The notes under the pieces: generated by a model | What the model saw: the letters and a program-made list of their open reading frames with translations, nothing else | Told to the model about the DNA's origin: nothing | The model's database searches: none | Program-made: the position numbers and the translations under genes | NCBI RefSeq assembly: GCF_901709675.1 | Contig: NC_051094.1 | Coordinates: 3,933,001 to 3,997,000 of the forward strand | From: Syngnathus acus | Taxonomy: Eukaryota; Chordata; Actinopteri; Syngnathiformes; Syngnathidae | DNA: 64,000 nt | Reading direction: 5' to 3' | Shown here: piece after piece, positions 25,301-37,300 of the stretch | Numbering within the stretch: position 1 is the first letter of the stretch | Layout of the letters: each line of letters opens with the position of its first letter

Positions 25301-28300
25301 ATTGATTGATTGATTGAGCCCGCAGTTTAAAAGCCCTTCTTCTCCATGAAACACTCAGTCAGGCCTGGCTTGCTTGGCTTTGTACTTTGATATAAGGAAG
25401 GACGGGCGGGCGGGCTTCTTGAGCTATGAAGGGGGGAGCGGTCCAACTGTTGCAACGTGTTCCATTCGCTTGAGTTGCGTTGTGCTTTAGCACCCTCCAG
25501 TGGTGAAATGTGCGAGGACCTGATTTGAGCTTAGCTCATTGGTCATCGATACGCCACACGTGCGTAACTGGTGGGTGGGGTAATAGCTGAGGGTGAAGAT
25601 GATGATGATGATGGCATCTTTTAAGTGGAACAACTTGCACCATTGGTGGCTGACGACATACTTTTTGCCCCACTGTACATCTGAAGCTTAGTAGCATCAC
25701 TTTGGGGCCATTGTGTGCAATCCTTGGCAGGCGTAAGTGATGCTTTTATGCAAACAATCAGCAGCTCCACGTTGCTGCATGGCGCTGGCTGAACCCAAAA
25801 ATGGAGGACAGGCATGTTTTTGGAAGGGGCCAAAGCGACAATGGGCGTTGGCCCCCCCCCATCCTCCACCCCACCCCTGACAGAATCCTCGTGCATTTGG
25901 TTGAGATGCCCCCAATGAAGAGCACAGAATAAAAACATGCAAGTGTTCCATCAGTGTGCTCTGATCTGTCCGCCTGATCCCCAAATTGTGCCTTCAGCCA
26001 ACAAGTGTCTTTCCGGGTGGCTCGAGCACGACTCCAGCTGCTACAAGAAGGAGGTGAAGCCCAACGGTTGGCTGGGGGCCCGGCACCACTGCGTCTGGCA
26101 GGGCGGCGACCTGCTCTCCATCACCACCTCGGCCGAGGAGGACTTTGTGAAGCGCGCCATGGGCGAGGACACCCCTTCTGGCTGGGACTCTCCAACCAGG
26201 TGAGACGGAAGCAGTCGTGGACTCTGCAGCGACAACTGGAACCGTTTTCTTTTTCCCCCCCCAGAAATGCGACGACGTCTGGTGTGGCTTTGTAGCCGGA
26301 AGCCAGGAGCTGATCTGGTCTGATGGCGAGACAACGACACACACCAACTGGGCCTTAGACCAATTTAAAAGGTAAGAAGTCACATCTTCGCATGCTGTTG
26401 TCAGGCGGACACGCGTAAAGGTTCTGGAACCAATTTTGAGAACGAGCACTCAGGGAAAAATAGGAAAATGTTCCTTTTTATAATCTACCGACAGCGCCGA
26501 CGTCGCGTCCTGCGCCTACGTCAACCAAGGAGCTGATCGTTTGCCTGGGAGGTGGAGGTCTGGCTCCTGCGCTTCCTCGTTGGCCTACATGTGCAAACGG
26601 CCGCAGAGTAAGTCTGCACGTCCGTGGTCACGTTGCTGATGAAAGGTGAGATGCGCAAACGGGTCTTTTTTTGCAGGCTGCCCGGAGGGACGGACGTGTA
26701 CCTCCAATAGTGTTACTGCTGTAATGAAGAGTGAGTTGCAGCACGCTTATTTGCGCTTTAACCATCTCGTCATGGTTTCCTCCTCAATGTTTTTCCTTGT
26801 GGCCTCAGCTTCCGACTGCGACGATGGCAACTTCCTTTATGGCGATGATTGCTATCTTTTTGACGCGACGTCGTAGAACTTGGGAGGATGGTGAGAACTT
26901 CTGTCTCGCCCGGCGAGGCCACTGGCTAGCATACACTCTGAGCAAGATGCCCGATTCATTACTGGTGAGCACCAAGAAGAACCCACAGTCGTCATTTGGC
27001 TGAAGCTCTTCTTGCCCTGAAGCTCTTGTTCTCCTTCCTTTATCAAGATCACGCACAGTTACTATAATACTTGGATGGGAGAAAAGAAGAAGGGCAAGAA
27101 CTACAAGTGGACTGACGGAACAGCTTCTGTAAGTGGATTGCTGAAGGCCTTTGGAAAAGTCATGTTGCAGGCATCCGTCTTGTCTCGAGGCATCGGGCAG
27201 CCGCTTACAAAGTATTGGCGCTCTGATTTTAGAGAGGAGGCGGTTAAGATGATATATCCTGGACGGTGGCTCGGGTTTGTCTTTAGGTCTTCAGGGTTAG
27301 TTGCTTTGTGCACGTTTTCCCCAGACATTTGGGTTGCCAGGGCGGGCACAATGTTTTATGGCAATGTTCATACTACTTTGACTGACAGGGTTAGTTGCTT
27401 TGTGCATGTTTTTCCCAGACATTTATTTGGGTTGCCAGGGCGGGCACAATGTTTTATTGCAATGTTCATACTACTATGACTGACAAAGTGAACCCAACAA
27501 CCAAAGTGGAACTTTAATGAGAGAAGGTACGAAAACGCTGCAAGTGAGGAAATGCGGTGGGAACATGACCACATCGAATGCAACACGCTAAAGTTCTGTC
27601 CAAAATCTCATCCGCAGGACTATGGAAACGTTTTCCACTACACCAGTGGTGACTGTTCTCTTTTGTATACCAACAAAAGGCTGTACAGAGACGTTCGTTG
27701 CTCCTACCCAAGCCCACCGGTCTGCAAAACAGGTGCAAACGTCCCTCCCGAGCGCCCCTTTTGGATGCGTGAAGCATTTGCTCATATTCGCTCCCCTTTT
27801 TCTGCAGCCAAGTGCGGAGGGCCTCCACAGCTGCCACCATTAGTCGGCCAGCCGAGTAGGTGTCCCGCGCTGCCGCCGTCTTGCGCTGTCTTGCGTTGTC
27901 TTACGCTGTCTTACGCCGTCTGGCTCGCAGACTGGACTAAGAAATGCGGCTGGTGGCTGGACTACCCCGAGAGCGACTTCTGCTACCTGATGATCCGCCA
28001 GCCCACCATGACCTGGCAGGAGGCGCAAGACGACTGCCAACGCCTCCAAGGGAACCTGCTCAGCATCACCGACCACGATGAGCAGACCTTTGTACATGGT
28101 AGGCGGCCATGAATTGAAATATTGGCCATGAACAAGTTGTTGTTATATGTTCATTTCGAACCGATTTAAAACATGAAAATAGGAAAATAAAACACCACTT
28201 TAAAGTGCCATATCTAAGTCACTGAAACAAACAACCCAAAACCCCCAACAACAAAGAATGCTCGAGTGTAGTCAGCTTTGTCTTTTTTTTCCCCCTCATA

Positions 28301-31300
28301 CATGTTAAGAAACCAGTTTTTCGACACTTTTTTGGAACACTTGTGTTTGCCCTATTTTCATGCTCATTTTCCCGACCATTCCATAATTTCACCCCACAAA
28401 CCCCTGAGTGACAAAAGTTTGTCTGGGATTATAAAAAGTGCGTTTGTATGCTCCTTGTTATTTTTCCTATTGCTTGACTTATTTGGTGTTACCCCGTATT
28501 TCCACACAGTAGTTCAGATATGGCAATATGTAGGTATCTGGAGTCCGGACTGCTTCTTGCTTTCCTCAGAATTGCAATAACCTTTGACATTTTTGTTTTT
28601 ACATGATTAATTAATGTGTGATTTCCAGCAGCTTTTTATTGTCAACAGTCACGCCCAGGAATTTTCTTTCAGAAACTCTTTTTCATACCATTGTCAATTT
28701 TCACTTCGATTTATACCTGACAAATAATTTTGTTGTTGGCAGTTTGGTTTTACATTAAACCCCGTATTCATTTCTGTGGTGATTGTTGGTTTCCATAAGC
28801 TGCTGTAAATTGTCCCCAGCGCAATAGATGTTTGTATCATCATCATTTCATGATGTTGGATACACAAGTCGTTGAAGAGGACCAAGGGCAGAGGTTGTTC
28901 ACCTGTTATGGGATACATGATCTCCAGACTTTTTACAAATTGCTGCCTGTTGCTTAAGTAGCTCCTCAGCCAGTCCAGACCAACTACTCTGATGCCGTGA
29001 TTTACTGGGTCAAATGCTTTTGGTTGATGAAAATCCCAGTAACTTGTTTTTTGATCATCAAGCGTCTTTGGGTGTTTGAAAAGCGCTATACAAATTTAAT
29101 GAATTATTATTATCTGATGTTCTCTATTAAGATCCATTAGTGTCCTTCCGGAATCCATATTGACTGTCAGCTAAAAGTTTTTTTTTTTTTTTTTTTTCTT
29201 CATTCTCGTTTTCTCACTTTTCCGTGAAGTTTTATATATATATCCGCTTTTTTTTTTTTGTCAGATGCTGGTTGAGGTCCGATCCCCTCGGCCGTCTACC
29301 CTGTTTCAGTAGCTCCAATTTGTGTTTGCAAACCGCACTGTTATTGCTGCTTTGGTTTTAATATTTCTCGATGGTCCCCCTGTCTAACTCAATTCCTTTT
29401 GAGCTGAGAAAGTCGATCACCCCGGAGCTCAACGGATGACGCGTCCTCCTCACTCTCGGCTCCTCTTGACGATGTCGTTCATTCTGGCACAGGTTACATC
29501 AAGGGTCTGATGAAAGCATCCTCTCTGTGGTTGGGCGCCAATGTCACCATCAGTGACGAAGGCAGCGCGTGGGCTGACGGAGCCGCGTTCACTTACGTCC
29601 ACTCGACTTCAGGTCTGCCGCTGTCTGCTGCCATTTGGAGGAACGGAGGAGCACTGAGATCTTCTCTCCCGCCCCCCAGGTACCGCCGATGGAAATTGTC
29701 TTTCCTTCCTCACTGGCAACGGCAACTGGGAGTACGACTCGTGCAACAAGAAGAAGAGAGGTTACGTCTGCAAGAAAAGAGGAAATGGTAAGTGAGAGGC
29801 AACGCCCCACCGACTGTCATCGCCCCTTGACGTCTGTCTGTGCCTTGATGTCTCTTTTCCTTTCCTCTTGCAGTAAAGCCTACGCCGGTTCCTGACTGTA
29901 AGTCGCCTTCGACTGCGTGGAAAACCATGACCCTGGAGTCACACCATGCCAACCAACAAATTCTGTGCTTTTTCGTTTTTATGAAGTACTCAGCCACGTG
30001 TTGAATGTTTTTTGCATCGTTTTACCTTGTACAGCGGCACTTTGGTTGTTTCTCAAGCGCGAAGATGAATGTTCCGGAATCCTTTCAAAATGTAAACGTC
30101 TCTGATGCCATTGGGCTAAGCTAACCAAGTCGAGTCCCGGATCTTCCAATTTGCCCGAGAAAATGTAGATTTGGCCAACCGTGACCCGCAAATTGCCCTT
30201 TGCTCAAAATGGTGGACTGAAGGGCAAAAACAGGAGTGTGCTCTGATCTGTTCCCCAAATTGTGCCCTCAGCCAGCAAGTGTGCTCCCGGGTGGCTCGAC
30301 CACGGCACCAACTGCTACAAGAAGGTGGAGGAGCCCAACGGTTGGCTGGGGGCCTGGCACCACTGCGTCCGGATGGGCGGCGACCTGCTCTCCATCACCT
30401 CCTCGGCCGAGGAGGACTTTGCGAAGGGCACCATTGGCGAGGACACCCCCTTCTGGCTGGGACTCTCCAACCAGGTGAGACGGAAGCGCAAGCGGCCGTC
30501 GACTGCTGCGACAAGTGGGACTGTTGTTCTTTTTCCACCCAGAAATGCGACAAGTTCTGGTGTCGCTTTGAAGGCGGGAGCCAGAAGCTGACCTGGTCCG
30601 ATGGCGAGACAATGAATCACACCCACTGGGCCTCAAATCAACTCGAAAGGTAAGACGTAACAACTTTGCATGCTGTTGTCAGGCGGAGGAGCCAATTTTG
30701 AAAAGGGCCACTTGGGGAAAGGGAAAAAAAAAAGAAACTACGGGAAAATAATTGCTTGTTTCTTTTCTCCCGACAGCGCCGACGTTTCATCCTGCGCCTA
30801 CGTCAACCAAGGGGGAAGGGGTGGGCCCGGCCAGTGGCGAACTGGCTCCTGTCTTTCCTCGTTGGCCTACATGTGCAAACGGCCGCTGAGTAAGCCTGCA
30901 CGTTTGTAATCAGGTTGACTTTGAAAAGAGAAAAGCTCCAACAGGTCTTTTTTTTTTATGCAGACTGCTCGAAGTGTAAGCCCAAGAGCGGTCCTGCTGT
31001 AGTGACGAGTGAGTTGCAGCACACTTATTTGCACTTGAACATCTTGTCATGGTCATGTTTTTCTTTGTGGCCCCAGCCTCCGACTGCCACGAAAACACCT
31101 TCCACTATGGCCACTATTGTTATCATTACGAGAAGACGGTTAAAACCTTTGACGATGCCGAGAAATTCTGTCTTGCCTGGGGAGGCCGCCTGGCTAGCGT
31201 CCACTCCAAGAAAGAGGCCCAATTTGTGTATGGTGAGCACCAAGAGGAACCGCCGCAGTCGTCATTTGACTGAAGCTCTTCTTGCCCTGAAGCTCGTGTT

Positions 31301-34300
31301 CTCCTTCCTTTCCTCAAGATCACTCGCAAACCTCACAATCTGCTTTCGTGGGACTCAAGAAGGAGGACGACGACTACGAGTGGAGTGACGGAACAACTTA
31401 CGTAAGTGAAATGCCTTTGAAAAAGTCATTTTTCAAAATCTGAGCTGGCAAAGTCCAAATTTGAGTAGGATAAAAATAAAAGTGGACATAGGAGAAATGT
31501 TGCTCGAGGCTTCAAATTTTGGATTGTTTTGGAGGGGAAATGGGCAAAACTTGGGCGCGAGTGAGCGATTGCCGAGGAAGGGCGTTGGGAAGCCGAGCAG
31601 ACAGAGTCCAACATGCTCATGTCGTCCGCAGGACTACAAGTGGAAAAATGACACCAAGGGCGACTGCGCGTTCCCAAATTCTGTTGGGGAGTTGAGTGCC
31701 AGCTCCTGCACAACGGAGCGGCCATTTGTCTGCAAAACAGGTGCAAACGCCCCTCCCGAGCGCTCCTTCTGCACACATCAAGCATTTGCTCATATTTGTA
31801 AACACCATTACCCCCCCCCCCCCCTCCCCTCTTCCCCTACAGCCAAGCACGGAGGGCTTCCACAGCTGCCCTCATTAGTCGGCCAACCGGGTAGGTGTCC
31901 CGCACTGCCGCCGTCTTACGCTGTCTTGCGCCATCTTACGCCGTCTGGCTCGCAGAATGGACTGCCACATGCGGCTGGTGGCTGAACAACCCAACCAACG
32001 ACTTCTGCTACCTGATGATCCGCCACCCCACCAAGACCTGGAAGGAGGCGCAAGCCAACTGCCAACGCCTCCACGGGAACCTGCTCAGCATCACCGACGA
32101 CCACGAGCAGATCTTTGTACATGGTAGGCAGCCATTCGTTGGTGTCACGAATGGATGGATGGATGAATCGAACAAATGAATGAATGGTGATGAATGAGTG
32201 AATCTCTGGAAGATCCTGTTCCACCTTTGCCTTGGGTCCACAGGTTACGTCGGGTCTCTGCCCTCTCTGTGGTTGGGCGCCGATGTCTCCACCACGGAAG
32301 ATGACGCCCAATGGACTGACGGATCCCCGTTCACTTACAGCCACTCGAGTGCAGGTCGGTCTGAAAGCATGTCTGATGCTTGTCGGCTGCACTTTGGAGG
32401 AACGGCGGAGCGCTGAGATCTTGTCTCCCTCCCTCCAGGTGACCCCGAAGAGGGGAAGTGTCTTTCCTTATTTGACAGCGGCGACTGGAAGCACGACACG
32501 TGCGACAACAAGAGAGGCTACGTCTGCAAGAAGATGAAAAAAGGTGAGTAAGTTGTGATGCTCCGCTGGCCGTCATTGCGCATTGATGTCTGTCTTTACC
32601 CTGACGTTTGTCTTTGGCCTGACGTCCGTCTTTGCCCTGACGTCCGTCTTTGCCCTGACGTCCGTCTTTGCCCTGACGTCAGTCTTTGCCCTGACGTCTG
32701 TCTTTGCCTTTCGTCTTGCAGGAGTGGCAGAACTTTCCCTGTCTTCTGACGGTAAGTAGCCTGACAAAATTTGTCACAAATTCTGTGCAATTTTTCTTAT
32801 TTCATTAAGTCCGCTTTATAAAGGTGATTCTTTTAGGGATCATTTCAAATTGTAAACGTCTCTGATGCCATTGGGCTAACCCAGTGCTTCTCAATTATTT
32901 TCTGTGATTTTCCCCCCCCCTAGGGAGATGAAAATATTTTGCGCACCCCCCCCCCCCTCCATGTTATTAACATTAAAGAAAAACCAAAAATAAATAAAAA
33001 AAAGATCAACTTACAATAAAGAATAACTATTATTAACATTGTTTATAGTCTGTAACAGATCAAAGTGCATCACTGCCTGAAATTAAAAAATCAATTATAA
33101 GTATTCAAACTATAAACATTCTTGACCAACTGCCATTTTATGATGAAGAAAATACATCCATCCATCCATTTTCTTTACCGCTTAGTCCCCACGGGGGTCG
33201 CGGGCATGCTGGAGCCTATCCCAGCCGTCATCGGGCAGTAGGCGGGGGACACCCTGAACCGGTTGCCAGCCAATCGCAGGGCACACAGAAACAAACAACC
33301 ATACGCACTCGCACTCACACCTAGGGACGATTTGGAGTGCTCAATCGGCCTACCAAGCATGTTTTTGGGATGTGGGAGGAAACCGGAGTGCCCGGAGAAA
33401 ACCCACGCGGGCCCGGGGAGAACATGCAAACTCCACACAGGGAGGGCCGGAGGTGAAATCGAACCCGCACCCTCCTAACTGTGAGGCGGACGTGCTACCC
33501 AGTGCGCCACCGAGCCGCAATACAAATAAATACAGAAAAATACAATAAAATAATAATAAACATACATAATATGAAACCAGCAATAAATAATATTCAATTC
33601 AAAGTAACCAGCAACATTAACTTTCGGTTAATGCTGCTCGGTGAGCCGCAATACAAATGAATACAAAATAGGGTGTTTCATAAAGTACGCAGTTTTTAAA
33701 AATGCAATAAATCAGCCAAAATCGATGCAAAATTCAAAATTTTTATTTAATTTCATTCAACATATACTTCAATTTAATAATGAAAAATGATATCGAGCAT
33801 ATGTCCACCTCCACTTTCTCTGCAGGCAGTCATCCGATGGTTGAAATTAACGGTAACTCTTTTGCAGACGTCCCTGTCGATTTCGCCGATTACCCGTTGA
33901 ATTTCCATCTTCAGTTCGGTAATCGTTTGAGGTTTGTTCACGTAAACTTGTGACTTCACATATCCCCATAAAAAGAAGTCACAAGGTGTGAGGTCACATG
34001 ACCTCGGAGGCCATTCTTGTGAGATGTGAGTGAGATCAGACGCTCGGAATTTTTCACGAAGCAAGGTGATTGTCTGATTTTCTGGTTGCAACTGACCCAG
34101 ATTCTTCGAATTTCTGTACCAACCTCGAAACTGTTGTTGCGGTCGGGGCATTGTCACGTCCAAAGATCGCGCGAAGTTTACGGACAGTCTCTGCGTAGCA
34201 CTCCCCGTTTTTGTAATGAGTTTTCACAATAAGAATGCGTTGCTCGATACTGAACCGCTCCATGGCTACAAAATGGAAAAACGACAAATGGTCTTCTAAT

Positions 34301-37300
34301 CGGAGCGATAATAGATAACGAAAATGATAGGAACAGTGCTGACAATCTTCAAACAAAAAAATCCAGCGCAATTAAAAAAAACTGCGTACTTTATGAAACA
34401 CCCTTTACAATAAAATAATAATAAACATACATAATATTAAATAACAGCAATAAATAATATTCAATTCAAAGTAATCAGCAACATTAACTCAGGAGCACAA
34501 TGTATAAAAAAAATGTAACCTACAAAAATAAATAAAACAATTTGTGCTGTTCTTTAATCAAAATGAGGCAGCATTCCACGGCTGCAGGTAGTATCAGCTC
34601 TTCTGCAATGGTGTTTTTTTTTTGGTTTTTGGTTTGCACTGAGCAATATGGTACGCTGCTTTAAACGATGCTTACAGTGCTTGCTGATTGACTAAAGTAG
34701 CATTCACAAAGTGGGATGATTGTTGGCAACCCTGCTCAACATTTTTCCATGGTGTCCCACTGCACTTTTTTTCGCCTGCTCTGTGCTGTGTGTGCGAACG
34801 TTCCGTGCGCTCTCCACTGTAGAGCGGAGACTCCTTGCGCACACTCTTCCAGTGATACCGCCACCTACTGCAGTGGATGTCTAATTACCCTTTCATCTAG
34901 TACAGCCAAAAGAAAAGCATGTTCCCTGGTGTCACACGCGCCCCCCTTGGTATCGCGCCGCACTGGGCTAACCTATCAAGTCGAGTCCCGGATCTTCCAA
35001 TTTGCCCGAGAAAATGTAGATTTGGCCAACCGTGACCTGCAAATTACCCTTTGCTCAAAATGGTGGACTGAAGGGCAAAAACAGGTGTGTGCTCTGATCT
35101 GTTCCCCAAATTGTGCCCTCAGCCAACAAGTGTGCTCCCGGGTGGCTCGAGCTCGACTCCAGCTGCTACAAGAAGGTGGTGAAGCCCAACGGTTGGCTGG
35201 GGGCCTGGCACCACTGCGTCTGGGAGGGCGGCGACCTGCTCTCCATCACCACCTCGGCCGAGGAGGACTTTGTGAAGGACACCATGGGCGAGGACACCCG
35301 CTTCTGGCTGGGACTCTCCAACCAGGTGAGACGGAAGTAGTCGTGGACTCTGCAGCAACAACTGGAACTGTTTTCTTCCCCCCCCAGAAATGCGACGACG
35401 TCTGGTGTCGCTTTGAAGGCGGGAGCCAGAAGCTGACCTGGTCCGATGGCGAGACAATGAACCACACCAACTGGGCCTCAAATCAACTCGAAAGGTAAGC
35501 CGTAACAACTTTGCATGCTGTTGTCAGGCGGAGACGCGTAAAGGTTCTGGAACCACTTTTGAGAAGGACCACTCAAGGAAAATCTTTTTTTTTTCTTTTC
35601 TTTTTTTTTTTTATCTACCGACAGCGCCAACGTTTCGTCCTGCGCCTACGTCAACCAAGGGGGAAGGGGTGAGCCCGGCAACTGGAGGTCTGGCTCCTGT
35701 GATTCCTCGTTGCCCTACATGTGCAAACGGCCGCTGAGTAAGCCTGCACATCTGCGGTCACGTTGCCGTTGAAAGGCGCAAACGGTCTTTTCTTTTTTTG
35801 CAGGCTGCCCGAAGGGACGGACGTGTTCCCCCAAAAGTGGTCTTGCTGTAGTGGAGAGTGAGTTGCAGCACGCTTATTTGCACTTTAAACATGTCATGGT
35901 TTCCTACCTCAATGTTCTCCGTTGTGGCCTCAGCTTCCACCTGCGACACGGGCAACCTACTGTATGGCGATCATTGCTACTTTTACTCGAAGCTGTACAA
36001 AGATTGGGAGGATGCCGAGAAGTTCTGTGTTGCCCAGAAAGGCCACCTGGCTAGCGTCCACTCATGGCAAGAGGCTCAATTCGTGTTTGGTGAGCGCTAA
36101 GACGAACCGCCGCAGTCGTCGGTCCCACAAAGCTGCCGTCATTTAGCCGAAGCTCTTCTTGCCCTGAAGCTCTTGTTGTCCTTCCTTTCCTCAAGATCAC
36201 TCGCAAAGCGTTTGGTATTCTTGGCTGGGACTGAAGAAGAAAAGCAACAACTATGAGTATAGTGACGGGACAGCTTTTGTAAGTAAATTACTGAAAGACT
36301 TTGAAAAAGTCATTCTGCGCGAGCTAGGTTGGGAAAGTTGAAATTTGAGCACAACAATTGCGCGGAGGAAGGGCGTTGGGAAGCCGAGAGTCCAACACCC
36401 TCATGTCGTCTGCAGGACTACAAGGTCTGGCAAGATGACACCACGGGGGACTGCGCATTCCCAAATTCTGTTGGGAAGATCGGCGGCAGCCCCTGCACAA
36501 CGAAGCGGCCATTTGTCTGCAAAACAGGTGCAAAAATGTCCCTCCTGAGCGCTCCTTCATGCATTTACTCATTCGCGCTCCTTTATCCCCTGCAGCCAAG
36601 CGTGGAGGGCCTCGACAGCTGCCACCATTAGCCAGCCAACATGGTAGGTGTCTCGCACCGCCGCCGTCTTCTACGCTGTCTTACGCTGTTTTGCCCTCCT
36701 GCGCCGTCTGTCTCGCAGGCTGGACTGACAAATGCGGCTGGTGGCTGGACGACCCCTCGGACGACTTCTGCTACCTGATGATCCGCCAGCCCACCAAGAC
36801 CTGGCAGGAGGCGCAAGCTGACTGCAAAGCCCGCCAAGGGAACCTGCTCAGCATCGCCGACTCGGACGAGCAGGGCTTTGTGCGCGGTAGGAGGCCATGA
36901 ATTAAAATATATTGGCCATAAACAAGTGGATCAATTCTTATTCTCCAACATGAAGCAAACGAGAAATAGAAGCTAAAGTAAATTGAAAAAGGCGTCATGT
37001 CTTCATACGCGGTCTTCATACGCGGTAGGCTGGCCATGAATTTGCTGTCTTTGAGAAAAACCTTTTTTTCCTGCTACGCCTTCCTTTCCAACTCAAAACC
37101 TGATAAACCCGAGCAAGATATGGCCAGCGTTGCTCGGTTGTTGTTGTTTTTGTTGTTGTTTCACTCTCTGTTGCAGTATTGTTAGTGCTTTGTCACGGCT
37201 GTGCCGCACCCATCAGGTTGTAGTGCAGAGTCAAGTGTGAGTCGTTTTGGAATAATCTTGCATGTTCTCTTTGGGATCCAAAGGTATCGCCAAGATTCTG

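Larger units (their letters stand above)
15749..30788 (+). repeat. Tandem duplication unit, copy 2
   Basis: Near-identical to 1-15748, about 15.0 kb long. It holds the second half of gene B, the B-C spacer and the first cassette of gene C. It lacks about 590 bp present in copy 1 (7045-7640) and carries a roughly 55-bp insertion near 29060-29113 that copy 1 lacks. Confidence 0.9.
32882..34965. mobile_element. 2084-bp hAT element with 8-bp target duplication
   Basis: Begins CAGTGCTTCTC and ends GCGCCGCACTG, giving short terminal inverted repeats, and is flanked by an 8-bp direct repeat GGCTAACC (32874-32881 and 34966-34973), the size expected for hAT. The matching intron in gene B (about 15078-15095) has no insert. 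No intact hAT transposase is seen. The element holds a retroelement tail and a mariner-like insertion. Confidence 0.85.

Noticed and set aside
25007-25354. Minus-strand frame with repeated INQS
   Set aside because: Product of the TGAT microsatellite in gene C intron 1.
33774-34371. Minus-strand frames considered as a host gene
   Set aside because: They are two ends of a mariner transposase inside a transposon with clear inverted repeats; the middle is deleted.
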